Assembly (NCBI GenBank): GCA_002682825.1
Contig: NOKP01000016.1
Location: 468,591-532,590 of the forward strand
Origin: Neonectria sp. B-13
Taxonomy: Eukaryota; Ascomycota; Sordariomycetes; Hypocreales; Nectriaceae
DNA: 64,000 nucleotides
Direction: 5' to 3'
Numbering within the stretch: the first letter of the stretch is position 1; every line of letters starts with the position of its first letter. Both the position numbers and the translations under genes were made by a program. Positions 33,101 to 42,945 of the stretch are shown in pieces. Below the pieces are notes generated by a model, which saw nothing but the letters and a program-made list of their open reading frames with translations, was not told the DNA's origin and ran no database searches.

Positions 33101-36100
33101 CCCTTTGGTTCCACGAGGCAGAGAGAGGCAGCATCATGAAGGAGCGTATCTCCGTTGTCGTTTGTACTGAGAGGATCTAAGCCTTCAGCAAAGAGGCTTT
33201 CCAGCACGGTTCGTGTTCTACGGTTTCCGGGGGTGAGCAGATGGATGGCATTATTGCCTTTGTTGTCCAAGATGTCGGTTCTGGCTCCATGTCTTTGAAG
33301 GATGTGCCGTTTTTCGGGGTCGGCGAGGCAGCAGAGGTAAAGAGCACGGCCATTCTTGGCCTTTTGATCAATGTCCATGCCTGCTGCAAGCATGAGCTCA
33401 AGAGCCTCGGCAAACTTGGCATTGTCCCTCTCGTTGGCCAGGGAGAACCAGCAGTCTCTCTTTGTGGATTCGGATTTGCACTTTGAGAGTAACAGGCCAA
33501 AAATTTCAGAGCCAAACCTGGTTGAGCCCTTGCTTATTGGGCTCCAACCCCGGATATCTCGACATTCAGGATCAGCGCCGTTGTCAAGAAGGAATTTGAG
33601 AATGGGCTTTGTGTTCTCAACGTCCAAATCTCGCACATAGTTGGAAGAGTTCATAAAGATGTAAAATGGTGTTTCTCCTTGGTTGTTTCTTTGATTCGCA
33701 TCAGCCCCGTGCTTGATGAGAAGTCGCACAGCTTCGACGTCTTGGTTCTTCTCTGCGACAACATGCAAGGAAGTATTTCCAAGGCGAGTAGCTGCATTGA
33801 CATCAGCCCCTGCATCTAGCAAGGCCTCCAGGGCTGGCACATGAAGACCACCGAATACAAGGTTTTCTGAGGGCTGAACTACCTTTATCAAAGCCGTGTC
33901 TCCGTTGCTGTCGGGCTGCTCGAGATCTGCACCAGCCTGGATCAGCATCTTCAGGATGGCGAGGCAGGCCGTGTTGTTCCTCTTGTTCCACACACGGACC
34001 AAGTCATGCAACGGCAGTGTCGCTGGCTTCGATGGATAGGTGTAGAGGACTCTTTTTATAGGGGAGTCCCATTTTGACATCTTGTGAACATCTGCACCAC
34101 GATTGATCAGTGCCTCGACACATCTGGCATTGGCCGAGACACACGCAAAGTGAAGGGCAGATCCACCTCGATATGACACGTTTGCCGAGACCTCTGTCTT
34201 GTCGAGGATAGCCAGGACAGAGTCAGTTCGGCCGAATCTGCAGCATTCGCAGAGAAGCTGTTCCAATGTCTCTGGGCTGCAGAAGGGAATCATTGCCGTG
34301 ACGGTTTCCATGTGCCCGGCCTCACTGGCGTATACAATCGCACTCTCTCCCTCAGTCACTGACAGACTGCTGAGCATAAGATGCGGTCCTGCATGGAGTC
34401 CTCTAAGGGTCATCCTGATCGTGTTTGGCTCGACTCCTGCCTCGAGCAAGACTGTTACCACTGACGCATGGTTCTTCTTTGCGGCAAGATGAAGCGGCTT
34501 CAGGCCATTCGTATCTGTAGCATCAGGGTTACATCCATGCTGGATGAGCAGTGACGCAACCTTTGCATGGCCATTCTCAGCGGTCCAATGAAGAGGGATG
34601 CGTCCTTGGTCGTCAGTCGAAGAGACAGATGCTCCTTGCTGTATCAATTCCGAGGCAAGCTCAGACAAGCCAGCAAATGCGGCAATGTGAAGAACTGTTG
34701 GCACGTCGCCCCCTCTTTCCTTCTTCCACGGACTTGATCCCCACTGGAGAGCGAGCCATCTTCGAAAGGTCAGACTATCGGGCTTGATGAAGTCTTGGAT
34801 AACGTGGAAAAACTCGGCGTCCTTTACGTCGTAATGGCTGGCGTGATACGACCAGTTCTCGACGGCGTAGCCCAGGAATGAATGGCCCAATCGAGCCTCT
34901 CGGTAACTAAATATGTCGTCTTCTTTCTTCATCATCATCCCGTCGGGAGCCATCGTCTGCATCTTAAACAATGCATGCAATTTCATCTGTTCACCTAATG
35001 GGCTTGGCAATAAGTCTTCGGCTGGAATGATGGCAGATTCGCCTGGAAGTAGTAGAGTGCCAGAATGGAGGTACCGTAGGCAGTTGATGGCCATTCTCTT
35101 GTGTGCTTCAAGGGAGTCAATGGCTGGAAAGTCCGAGGATGCATCGTCTCTTGAGATGGTGCGAGTATCGCCGCGTAGAAACTCGGTAAATGAGTGATGA
35201 ATGACTTGCAAGGTCTCATCCTCCAAGACTTCAATGAGTGGCCCGCAGCAGGTAGCGACGAGGTCTTTGAAGCCAGAAGGAGCGCTGAGATCCGGACGAA
35301 TGAACTTGATGAGACTTGCAAGCTCGTTCAACCGCAGAGGCCTGAATGAATGAGTGACAGCTTCAAGAACAAGCACCTGAATGTCTGTGCTGATGCCCTT
35401 CTCTTGGCGCTGCTTGGCCAACATGCTAGTGTATGTCTGCTCCAGGCCAGTAGGGAGGGATTGCTCGAGCACACTGATGTCTACGGGACCGTTGGTTGCA
35501 AGTGCAGCTTCCAGTTGATCCATGGTGAGCTTTGCATAGAGGAACAAGCCTTCGGATCGTCTGGCGACCATGTCGATGAGCTGCTGCTTGATCTGAAGCT
35601 TATCGCCGGACAATGAGGCTGTATCAAATCGATGGCGTAGATACAAGAAAATGTCGGCATCCACAAGGCGCTGCTGGAGGCTAATGTGGACAATCGAAGA
35701 GTCGCGTATTGCGCTTTGGAGATGTTGCTTGGGCCTACTAGTTATGAGAAGCTTCAATGATTGAGGACGGTGCGTGGCGAGACTATTGAACTTGTCGAGA
35801 AAAGGCCTGTTCTCAGTCGTCATCTCGTCGAGAGCGTCTCCCACGCAGTACAGCTTTGGAACGCACGATACTCCATCGAGGAAGACGTCAATGAGATCAT
35901 TGTCCGACGTCTCCTCCAGCTTGGTGTCAATGCGAGACTGGAGGGCAAACTGCAGCTTTGGAGAGTACGGCAGAAGCTGGGCCAGCCAGTCTTGGATGAG
36001 AGAGCGCGGGGAAAAGTTGGCTGCGACAATGTTCCTGAAGAAGAAGAAAAGGACAGGACAGTTCTCGGTCGTCCGCAGGTGCTGGATGATGGATGCTGCC

Positions 36101-36372
36101 ATGACAGACTTGCCAGCGCCCGGAACGCCCTTGATCCAGAGGCTGCCGTGATCCGGAGAGTCGTGCCATTTTCTGTATTCATCCGTCCCGCAGATCCAGA
36201 GGCCTGTACCTGGAGCCTGCGAGGCGAGATGACGGCGGAGTTCGCCAGAGTCGGCTAGATAATCGGTGGGTTGAAGCCATTCGCGTATCTGGGCGAGAAC
36301 CTCGGGGCTCAACGTGGTCTCTTCATGGTCCACAAAGTCGTATTCGTCTGCGGTGTTTGCTGACCTTGGCAT
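30166..36372 (-). CDS. STAND protein: NACHT NTPase with ankyrin repeats, about 2,068 aa
   Basis: A very large single-exon NOD-like protein. STAND NTPases of this layout act as ligand-triggered switches, and fungal ones are linked to non-self recognition and programmed cell death. The ATG at 36370-36372 (MPRSANTADEYDFV) is the likeliest start; the longer frame begins at TTG, with another ATG at 36460-36462. The P-loop is WIKGVPGAGKSVMAASII (about residues 80-97), and the Walker B region is LYCVGDALDEM. LLITSRPKQHL is the sensor-like segment. A helical region with SLPTGLEQTYTSML and LEAVTHSFRPLRLNELA follows. From about residue 570 to the end run more than 25 ankyrin repeats, e.g. GRIPLHWTAENGHAKVASLL and GRTPLHYACASGEAESVALL. 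No effector domain is evident at the short N-terminus. The uninterrupted 6.2-kb frame shows it is under selection or recent. Confidence 0.93.
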   Translation of the reverse strand: MPRSANTADEYDFVDHEETTLSPEVLAQIREWLQPTDYLADSGELRRHLASQAPGTGLWICGTDEYRKWHDSPDHGSLWIKGVPGAGKSVMAASIIQHLRTTENCPVLFFFFRNIVAANFSPRSLIQDWLAQLLPYSPKLQFALQSRIDTKLEETSDNDLIDVFLDGVSCVPKLYCVGDALDEMTTENRPFLDKFNSLATHRPQSLKLLITSRPKQHLQSAIRDSSIVHISLQQRLVDADIFLYLRHRFDTASLSGDKLQIKQQLIDMVARRSEGLFLYAKLTMDQLEAALATNGPVDISVLEQSLPTGLEQTYTSMLAKQRQEKGISTDIQVLVLEAVTHSFRPLRLNELASLIKFIRPDLSAPSGFKDLVATCCGPLIEVLEDETLQVIHHSFTEFLRGDTRTISRDDASSDFPAIDSLEAHKRMAINCLRYLHSGTLLLPGESAIIPAEDLLPSPLGEQMKLHALFKMQTMAPDGMMMKKEDDIFSYREARLGHSFLGYAVENWSYHASHYDVKDAEFFHVIQDFIKPDSLTFRRWLALQWGSSPWKKERGGDVPTVLHIAAFAGLSELASELIQQGASVSSTDDQGRIPLHWTAENGHAKVASLLIQHGCNPDATDTNGLKPLHLAAKKNHASVVTVLLEAGVEPNTIRMTLRGLHAGPHLMLSSLSVTEGESAIVYASEAGHMETVTAMIPFCSPETLEQLLCECCRFGRTDSVLAILDKTEVSANVSYRGGSALHFACVSANARCVEALINRGADVHKMSKWDSPIKRVLYTYPSKPATLPLHDLVRVWNKRNNTACLAILKMLIQAGADLEQPDSNGDTALIKVVQPSENLVFGGLHVPALEALLDAGADVNAATRLGNTSLHVVAEKNQDVEAVRLLIKHGADANQRNNQGETPFYIFMNSSNYVRDLDVENTKPILKFLLDNGADPECRDIRGWSPISKGSTRFGSEIFGLLLSKCKSESTKRDCWFSLANERDNAKFAEALELMLAAGMDIDQKAKNGRALYLCCLADPEKRHILQRHGARTDILDNKGNNAIHLLTPGNRRTRTVLESLFAEGLDPLSTNDNGDTLLHDAASLCLVEPKGAKHVRWLISLGIPINAVNKQGDTALHLFIKNSWQEYKSYGEHADFIDTIKESNDVDFEIRDNDSLTVLHMAVMSSGIQVSKLMAAGADLSTLTKDSQNVLHLACRARKTSIVSQILGHLGNVNVNQADDFGRTPLHYACASGEAESVALLLKLGGNVNAVDSHGCTLLHACAESTAEQKIWDLQDQPFEWMRGPRQDPLRPSASIKYPRKRRWIPNRYSELQAPAPAVGAILKMLLDAKLDPAATNNSHCTALDVSIQEGCVEFFEVFYRDEKLFDAATKHLEGNRKIAGSVQLIQQKMKTQMAMMLPRSCLEILGRDKPAFDQVVKSPALFLELMPRDDAVMVINQGFEADPTSHSYYALLEELMKPGHLQLIEKLSHVIAYYGTHESVKEKMSRKRINERPVDVLTPLQMACHESECNMLTIQHLVEKLHVDVNAQFAHSVVDGSCRRKPAPGGTVLHILASADHYWQSEAMKYLIAHGADVNSLDGEHQSPIHIAARGKQHACGRIEGFWRSEALRILLDRGADPNVVDNQGLSPLHKASNSGDVMKQLLQRGADPTIGHRSPVFKAIYDQNLAALEALLDHGLSVNTIDENYQSSRVNYSLKEPRKVYALLCAAFTEKMCALISQSVPLLRALVERGADLYLPLNDKETMIHFLFEVPDGYDVADTLLQEPCVSRIDFNRRDQLDRTVLMAACCWQGNVPGCSEHIKSPKARCAPLRILDCGADATLADGDGKTALHHLLDNPGMPDEVLIEFINREELAPSLWLKDNQGCTAIHYALRTLRPGVCELLLSKGAQVSEPDPSGLTALHHISNQCLKALRLCRNAPNWRELPKDYFDQCLSLWQKVLAEGVSINDTDNAGNTPLHTYLSSPETLNSRRADPPLCHVEHFNKLFPPDSGVDVSAVNHEGETALHIITARKKLPHGGRPGHDRALFEILLVRGVDPLKEDAKGRSALDIASACGKDDIVGILSRRS

Positions 36373-36675
36373 AATTGGAGATGGAAGCGACACTTTCAAC
36401 GCCGGCTCTGAAGCTGATATGAAGAGGAGATGAAAAGGATGAAATAACGCAGGATGAAACATGCCATAGATAGTGAGTGACGTGGTGGAGTTAGGCAACA
36501 GCTCGATGAGACAAGGATATGGGTCTCAGCCTGTCAGGTCATGGCTGGTGCTGGACAACACTGTTGGTAGGTTACGCACTGCGGATGTTGTTTGTAAATA
36601 TGTGTACCTCTCTTTGGGGAAAAGTAAATAATTAAATAATTCGACCAGTTTCTTAATGCCAAGAACCTTGAAAAG
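36373..36675. other. Intergenic, NACHT gene promoter
   Basis: 5' flank of the NACHT-ankyrin gene and 3' end of the wall-sensor gene; nothing else is seen. Confidence 0.4.
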
Positions 36676-38223
36676 TTACTCTGTTCCATTCCCTCCTTGC
36701 ATTGTGCTTAGCCGTGCTTGCAGTGCTGCTTGTTCCTCTTCGATCGTCTTGAGCTCCAGGATTCTTTGTCTGCGCGCTTCTAGTTGGACATACTGCTCCA
36801 TGAGCATTGAACGACTCTCTTCATCTGACAGTTGTGAGACAGGAGAAGTTGCTTCAACAGCGGCCGTCGACCCTGCTTCGCTTGATGGTTTGGGTAAAAC
36901 GGAACTTGATGCGTCGGGCTGTACTTGAGCTGGGGAAGTCGAGTCGGTTTCCGTCTTCTGTGGCTCCTCAGTAGGACAGGATAGATCTGAGCGTAGAGGG
37001 ATACAAGGCTGCTTCTGCTCCTGTTCGTTGTCCTTTCGTGTGGTTTCGGCGGGAAGCTCGAAAAGAGTGCTTTCTCCTCTCCCTGCAGTTCTGGCACAAA
37101 ACGAGCCATGTCGCCCTTCAGTTCTTTCTCAGCCGACTTCTCATGTCCCTGAAATTCGGAGACAATAGCAGCCACTTCTCCTTCTAACTCCTTTTCAGTG
37201 GCTTTCTCCGTACTGGCCAGCTCTGGTAATCTGCCCTGGCCCGCAAGTTCCGCAGCCGGAGGTGGCGGCGTCGACCCGCGCATCTCGACAGGCGTGGCTT
37301 GGGCGACCACTGTGTCCATCTTCTTCGGTTGCTCCAGCTCTGCAAGCTGAGGCTGCGAATCGCGTGGGTCGGCGTTCGACGTTGATCTCCTGGCCGCCTT
37401 CTGTTTTCTCCTTCGCCACCAAAAGAACAATGCTCCAAGGACAATGAGAACAACAGCTACTACTCCGACAACAATGCCAGCAATCGCCCCCGCACTTAGC
37501 CCATGCTTGAGGGGACTGTGTGGTGTTGTCGTCGCTTGTGCTGCTGTTGACAGGATTGAAGATGCTCTGGATGATGCCGACGCTGCGGTATCTTTGGAGT
37601 CATCTGAAGATACTAGAGCGTAATTAGTAGACGATCAAGCACGAGCTGCCGCAGAACTTATACCGGAGCTGGTAATACGCGAATTAGATGTCATCGATGT
37701 CGATGTTGGCGTTGACGTTGACTTGGGCTCGTCAAATGGCGACGCCGTAGTGGACTCAGCTGAAGACTCGGATGATTCTGCTGTCACTGACTCAGATGGC
37801 TCCTTTGCGTTTGACTCTCCTTCGAGTTCGAATTGGGCGCTGTATGAAACCTCTTCTCCATTGCTGATTTTAAAAGCGTATACTCCGGCGTCAAGGCCAG
37901 TTAGAGTAACAGTCAAGCTATCGCCGGTAGCACTCCCTAGAGCGGTTTAGTACAAGATCAAGGACGCGCCCATCACTTTTCGCGGGCGCGTAAGTGAGGT
38001 CGGGGTGAGAGAATAATTCACTTGACAATACTTCGACATCCTTCAGGTCATCGGACCTGCCTGTCATAAGGGTAATGGTGCAACCATCATCGCAGCCGAT
38101 GTAGCGGAGTGTGAAAGGTTTCCCCTGTTCGACATCGAAGTTGGTGTTGACAAATGTGAGAGTGTCCACTGCCATGGCGACAGAAACGACCCAGCTAGCC
38201 AGAAAAACAAGTCTCGGCAACAT
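36676..38223 (-). CDS. Kre9/Knh1-like domain, single-pass membrane protein with a frameshift
   Basis: A cell-surface protein: signal peptide (MLPRLVFLASWVVSVAMA), a Kre9/Knh1-type beta domain (PF10342; LTFVNTNFDVEQGKPFTLRY ... GLDAGVYAFKISNG), a Ser/Thr-rich stalk, one membrane helix (GAIAGIVVGVVAVVLIVLGA) and a basic-then-acidic cytoplasmic tail. Exon 1 is 38223-38022, exon 2 is 37936-37664 and exon 3 begins at 37612. The introns have a clear TACTAA branch site and phases fit. Near 37065 the tail frame breaks: staying in frame gives a basic nonsense-like end at 36780, while a one-base shift gives LFELPAETTRKDNEQEQ and a coiled-coil end, ARRQRILELKTIEEEQAALQ, stopping at 36676-36678. The second is far more protein-like, so this is either a one-base deletion or a sequence error. 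Likely a wall-stress sensor, by analogy only. Confidence 0.7.
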
Positions 38224-38707
38224 CTTGATGCGTTAGACAAGACTCGTGAGTCTGTCACCAAGCCGTGGTACAGCACAGAGTTTGTAAGCAAAGCGGAGAA
38301 AGAATGGGAGAGGCAGGATAGAGGCGTGAGCAGCCGAAGACACTGATCAGGCCCAAATGTGGGTTTATCAAGCCATTAACCACGAGTGGCTGATCCGAAG
38401 CCTTGTTGACAACCGGGGGGCAGCTGATGCTCAGCCGTATGCAACTATCGACGCCACTCGATGCCATCATTGGATCGTCAAGCTCTCAAAGCTCGCCGGT
38501 CTCCTAACGAGCGAGTGAGAAGCATTTGCTCATTCTGCCTTGGCCGGTCTCGAACTCGGTACTGTAGCCAGCTGGTTGTGTGGGTAACAGCCATCATTTT
38601 CCAAGGCTTATAGGTCAAATCATAAAAGTGATGAAGTCGAGAACGTCGGCGAGAACAGATCCCTCGCCGTTTAACAATGAGCTCAAAATTGATATATTTT
38701 TCATATT
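38224..38707. other. Intergenic, nothing recognised
   Basis: Promoter of the Kre9-like gene and 3' flank of the next minus-strand gene. Confidence 0.4.
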
Positions 38708-39085
38708 TTATCTTAACCAGGTCTTGACGTCTCGTATTCCAACTGCTCCCTTCATTCCGGCAGCCTTATCATCCGTCACATTCCACGTCCTGAGGCTGCG
38801 CTTGGTTGACTTGCCGATGATATAGCCTGGGTCCCTCTCTTGATACGATGGAGGGGCATCTAGGTCTGGTAACAACGGCGGATGCGTATCGTCTGTCGTT
38901 GGCACGCCTCCAGACTGGTGTGGGGGGCTCCGTCACAGGGTCCATTGGTGTACGGTAGCAGGCTCGGAGAACCAGAATGAGCAATATGAGGTGGACGAAG
39001 CTAGATCAAGGTCAGAGGATAATATTTCATAGAGGTGGTAATCTTACCTGTAGATAATGGCTACAACCCAAGACGAAGAAATCAT
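38708..39085 (-). CDS. Small hypothetical membrane-anchored protein, frame uncertain
   Basis: Exon 1 from the ATG at 39083-39085 encodes MISSSWVVAIIYS. An intron with donor GTAAGA and acceptor CTAG joins in phase to FVHLILLILVLRACYRTPMD, one hydrophobic helix. After that the reading frame conflicts. The continuing frame gives an arginine-rich tail, whereas a shifted frame gives GGVPTTDDTHPPLLPDLDAP, then PPSYQERDPGYIIGKSTKRS and ends GIRDVKTWLR at 38708. The PPSY version looks like real protein; PPxY-type motifs bind WW domains. A single-base indel near 38915 would reconcile the two. The family is not recognised. Confidence 0.45.
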
Positions 39086-39329
39086 TCCGCCCTGCTCGAG
39101 ACCCGGTCCAAGGTAATGGCACGCAGGAACCTTTCTGGGTTTAATGGCGGGCGCGTATGAGCTTCGAAAGGCGAGGCAAACTGCCTAGCCAGTCGGCCGC
39201 CTCGTCAGGAAGCTGAGAGCATGTGCAAACATAATTTAATAGGCAATTAAAATGTCCCCCGAGGTGTCATTGCATTTAACAAACGTCAAGGCATTGCTAT
39301 AGGCCTTATGACGACTAGAAACTCTCTTA

Positions 39330-39993
39330 GCGGTGTTATATATCCACTTGTCGTTTGAGAGCTGCTTCCCAAGCTGGGGAAGCCCTGGAACCAGAGTGCT
39401 TGGCTTCATCAACTCAACCGGGCTTTGCTTTGTAGCTGTCTTCATGCGTCTAAGGCTTCCCCTGCGAAAGTCCAGGTCAGTCATCAAATGGGACGCCTTT
39501 AAAGATACTCTCTATGTGTCCTACATGGGAGGGCTGTTCTTCTTTTTCTGGTCCGTCTACTACACCTTCTACTATGTAAGTGGCTACCTATGTCTTAACA
39601 CTGAGAATGATACAGCTAACAAGAGTATTATCTTTCTTCTTATCGTCGCCTTTTCTTCGTTGGCAGTCCGCAATGTGGCGGGCATCTGGGTCTTCCCAAT
39701 CTTTTATGGCCTTGCGTCGGGTGTGTTCCAAAGCCTCATGCCCACAGGAGTGGCAAGTATCACAAAGAGACTGGATGCCATGAGCACCTGCATCGGCATG
39801 TGTTTTTAACATTGTCTCATTCGCCGGGTTGACTGGCCCTCCCATTGGCGGCCGAATACAGTCTGCGGCCAAGAGCGACTACACAGGTGCACATCTCTGG
39901 GCCGCTCTCTCCAGTTCCGTTTGTGTTGCCTTGCTTCTACTGGCGCGAGTACAAAAGATAGGATGGAAACGGGGTGTCAAGTGCTGTGAATGA
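39330..39993 (+). pseudogene. Monocarboxylate transporter-like MFS relic
   Basis: The second half of a fungal monocarboxylate permease-like MFS protein, which would move short organic acids. Recognisable pieces are GFINSTGLCFVAVFMRLRLP, the loop and helix WDAFKDTLYVSYMGGLFFFF and WSVYYTFYYVSGY, then VFPIFYGLASGVFQSLMPTG. The segment around LLIVAFSSLAVRNVAGIWV is much shorter than usual, which suggests an internal deletion of about two helices. After GMCF the frame stops at a TAA inside a T-run (39804-39809). Removing one base restores NIVSFAGLTGPPIGGRIQS and an ordinary C-terminus ending at 39993. The N-terminal half is absent. Confidence 0.72.
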
Positions 39994-40796
39994 GAATGTC
40001 TGAGAGGCAGTTTCTTACGCCCCAGAGGAAGCTTCGCTCAAGGGACTGTAGGAACAAGGTCAGGAAAGAATGTTGGTTCGGTGTAATGGGTTATTGTCCA
40101 CTCAAACGGCGTCATGTTGACTCTACAACAGTCATGTTCACCTGCCTAGCCATAGAAGCATAGTGATAGCTACTAAAGACACCCAAGAGACTGATTGCGC
40201 GGGGTTTTCATTGCTTACCACTCAATTTACCCACCTTACTGGCCAAGTTATATCCCTCAAGTGTCAAGCATAGAACAGCGAGATCCGAGGATATCAATGC
40301 AACCCAAGACTTGTCCAGAAAAGGATGGTTCAAAGAGGGGTAATAGACGAAGGACCCATTTAGCAGGCATTCCAGCGTCTTGGCACGCCCCATAATCCAC
40401 GTCTCCCGCCTTGGTATTGTAACCTAGACGTGACTATCCCAGTTTCTAAACATGCCAAACCATTAAGCACCTTCTTTAATCGGTTTAAGCTTATCACTCG
40501 CAGCCGCTAGGTGGCTCCGCATCAGGAGATGATCTATGTTCGCCAGGATAACCACCACCTTTTTGGACGCAGGCCTATCTCTTCATCACTTAATATGCGC
40601 AGATCAGTAGGGATGAGTCTGGACATGTCGTGGCTTAAGGAAGGTCCATGCGAAGCTCCGGTTATCAGCCGAGGAGGTATAGGAGTCTAGAACCGATGAG
40701 TCCATAAGAGCTCAGCTACTTCCCTTACAATCATCCACAGGAGCAGGTTCCCAATATTCACAACTGCCATCCGCGTCAAGACGTTCGAGAGACACA
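39994..40796. other. Intergenic, possible unidentified coding scraps
   Basis: Near 40540-40670, frames such as EMIYVRQDNHHLFGRRPISS look weakly protein-like but are broken and unrecognised. The end is the carboxypeptidase promoter. Confidence 0.3.
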
Positions 40797-42457
40797 ATGA
40801 CGCTTCGAACCACTCTCACCGCTGGCCTACTCTATGTCGGCCTGGCCACGGCACTTCGCTACGCAGACAACCAGATCGCTCTTGTCAGAGACAGCGATGA
40901 AGCTGCCAAGCACTTTCCAGATGTTGAAGGCGTTGAGCTTTACTCTCCAGCATTCAAGGATCCCAATAGTGTTCCGGCAGGGTTTAAAAACGGTACAAAT
41001 GGCCCGACCGATGATGCCACATTAGGTAGGGGACATGACTATTCTACCAGACACCCCGCTGATCGATTCCAGATTACTTTATCCAGACTCTTGCTTCTCG
41101 CAATGACTGGATGACGTATACAAATCCATATTTCAAGTCTGAAGATGGCCGTTCCATCCCGTATGTTTTCCTATCTACCTCGTCGCAGCCTCAGACAAAC
41201 GCTTCTACGTCCCAGAAGCTCCGCGTCTACCTTCAAGGCGGTGTCCATGGCAACGAACCAGGAGGGGATCAACTTCTACTTGCCCTCATCGGAAAGTTTG
41301 ATGCCAACTCCACATGGGCTGAGTCGATCCTGGATAAAATGGACATCATGATTCTTCCTCGTTACAACCCTGACGGCGTTGCATACTTCCAACGCTTCCT
41401 TGCAACCGGCTTCGACCCAAATAGGGACCACATCAAACTCGCAAGCCCACAGACCCGAGAGGTCAAGAAGTTGATTACCGACTTTGAGCCTCACATTGGT
41501 GTCGATTGCCACGAGTATAGCGCCAACCGTGCTTATGGCGTCAAGAGTCAGTGGGCTCAAGCTGTGGACGGTCAAATCTCGGCCATGAAGAACTTGAACA
41601 TTCACAAAGATATCCGAGAGCTGGCTGAGGAAACCTTTGTGCCTAAGGTTGCTGCCGCGATGGAAGCTCACGACTTGCGCTGGAGCCCCTACATCACAGG
41701 CGTCCAGAAGGAAGAACCTCTGGTTTTCACAGAGCTCAACACCGAGGCTCGAGCCGGCGATGTATCGCTTGCCCTCAGTCAAACCCTGGTATTTCTCACC
41801 GAGACGAGAGGTATCATGCTTGGCGATCAACACTTCCAGCGACGGGTCACAGCTGGGCTGGTTATGGTTGAGTCCCTTATCCAGACGGCAGCAGACAACG
41901 CAGATGAGGTGTACAGCGTCGTCGAGGGCGCACGCGAAAAGTTTGCAGGGAGCAATGATGACATTATCATCACCGACAGCCCTCAACCTACCAACACCAC
42001 TTGGAAGTTCATCGAGCTCGAGTCTGGAAAGCTTGTGGAACTTCCGGTTCAGTTCCTCAGCACCACGCCAGTGGTGGCAAACCTCACCCGCAGTCGACCA
42101 GAGGCCTACGTATTCCCCAGGGCGTGGAAAGAGGCGGCAGATAGACTTATAATCGCCGGAGTCAAGGTCGACAGCCTCAAAGCCGACTTTCGTGGCGAGG
42201 TCGAGGCGCTAAATATTACGAGCGCCACGGTGGGAAAGACACTGTATCAAGGTACAGCGTTGACAACAGTGACGACAGAGACAATTCGAAAGGAAATCAG
42301 GATGCCAGCAGGAAGCTTCTGGGTCAGCACAAGACAGAAGAATGCGGCATATGCCTTGGTCACGCTGGAGCCAGAAGGCATTGACTCGTATGTCACATTC
42401 AATGTTCTGCCCGTCAACGAGGGAGATGAGTACCCTGTATATAGAGTGATGGGCTAG
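40797..42457 (+). CDS. Secreted M14 zinc carboxypeptidase-like protein, 537 aa
   Basis: A metallopeptidase of the M14 (carboxypeptidase A-like) family that removes C-terminal residues. Exon 1 is 40797-41025 and exon 2 is 41073-42457, with a 47-nt intron, donor GTAGGG and acceptor TTCCAG, in phase: TLDYFIQTLASRNDW is formed across it. A signal peptide (MTLRTTLTAGLLYVGLATA) begins the protein. YLQGGVHGNEPGGDQLLL holds the HxxE zinc ligands, PRYNPDGVAYFQR the arginine/asparagine substrate site, VDCHEYSANRAYG the third ligand histidine, and FLTETRGIMLG the catalytic glutamate. The last 170 residues are a beta-rich extension seen in many fungal relatives. All catalytic residues are present, so it is probably active outside the cell. 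Confidence 0.9.
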
Positions 42458-42945
42458 TAATACGTCTTGTGGGTTTCAAATGATGCCATGCCAACTAAGT
42501 CTGGTTTGCCCTGCTATTATGCAAGCTATTGGCAACTAAAAAGCAGATGAGAGTGGAAAGCGGCTGAACCGGGCGGAAAAGGAACTTCTGGGCGAGCTGT
42601 TTGGTGCTCACATCCCATTCCTCAAATTTGGCGTGCAATGCCGAGTTTCCAGTTTCGTGACGCAAACGACGGGCCTTGTACACAAGACAACACACATAGG
42701 ACCTTGACCGCTACCCCGCAGTATCCTGCATGGTTGAATGGAAGTCTGAAGAACCAGTTGCGCAGCCATGGCCTCAGACAAGTCTTGGCTTCCCTTGGAA
42801 ATAGGAATGTCAACGAAATCAAGTCACGGTTGATCTCAGTCATGGTATTTATCAAGCCTCCATCGTCAACATATTTGATCTCGTCACTGCCCTCCCATTC
42901 ATTTCACTTTGATCTCAGATTTCGGTCAGAAATAAGAATTCTATC
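42458..42945. other. Intergenic between convergent genes
   Basis: 3' flanks of the carboxypeptidase and kinase A genes. The overlapping short frames at 42495-42976 are not supported. Confidence 0.4.

Noticed and set aside
30194..36258. Many plus-strand frames of 60-165 codons
   Set aside because: They lie antisense inside the NACHT-ankyrin gene and reflect its codon composition; none resembles a protein.
41276..41986. Minus-strand frame of 236 codons
   Set aside because: Shadow of the M14 carboxypeptidase on the other strand.
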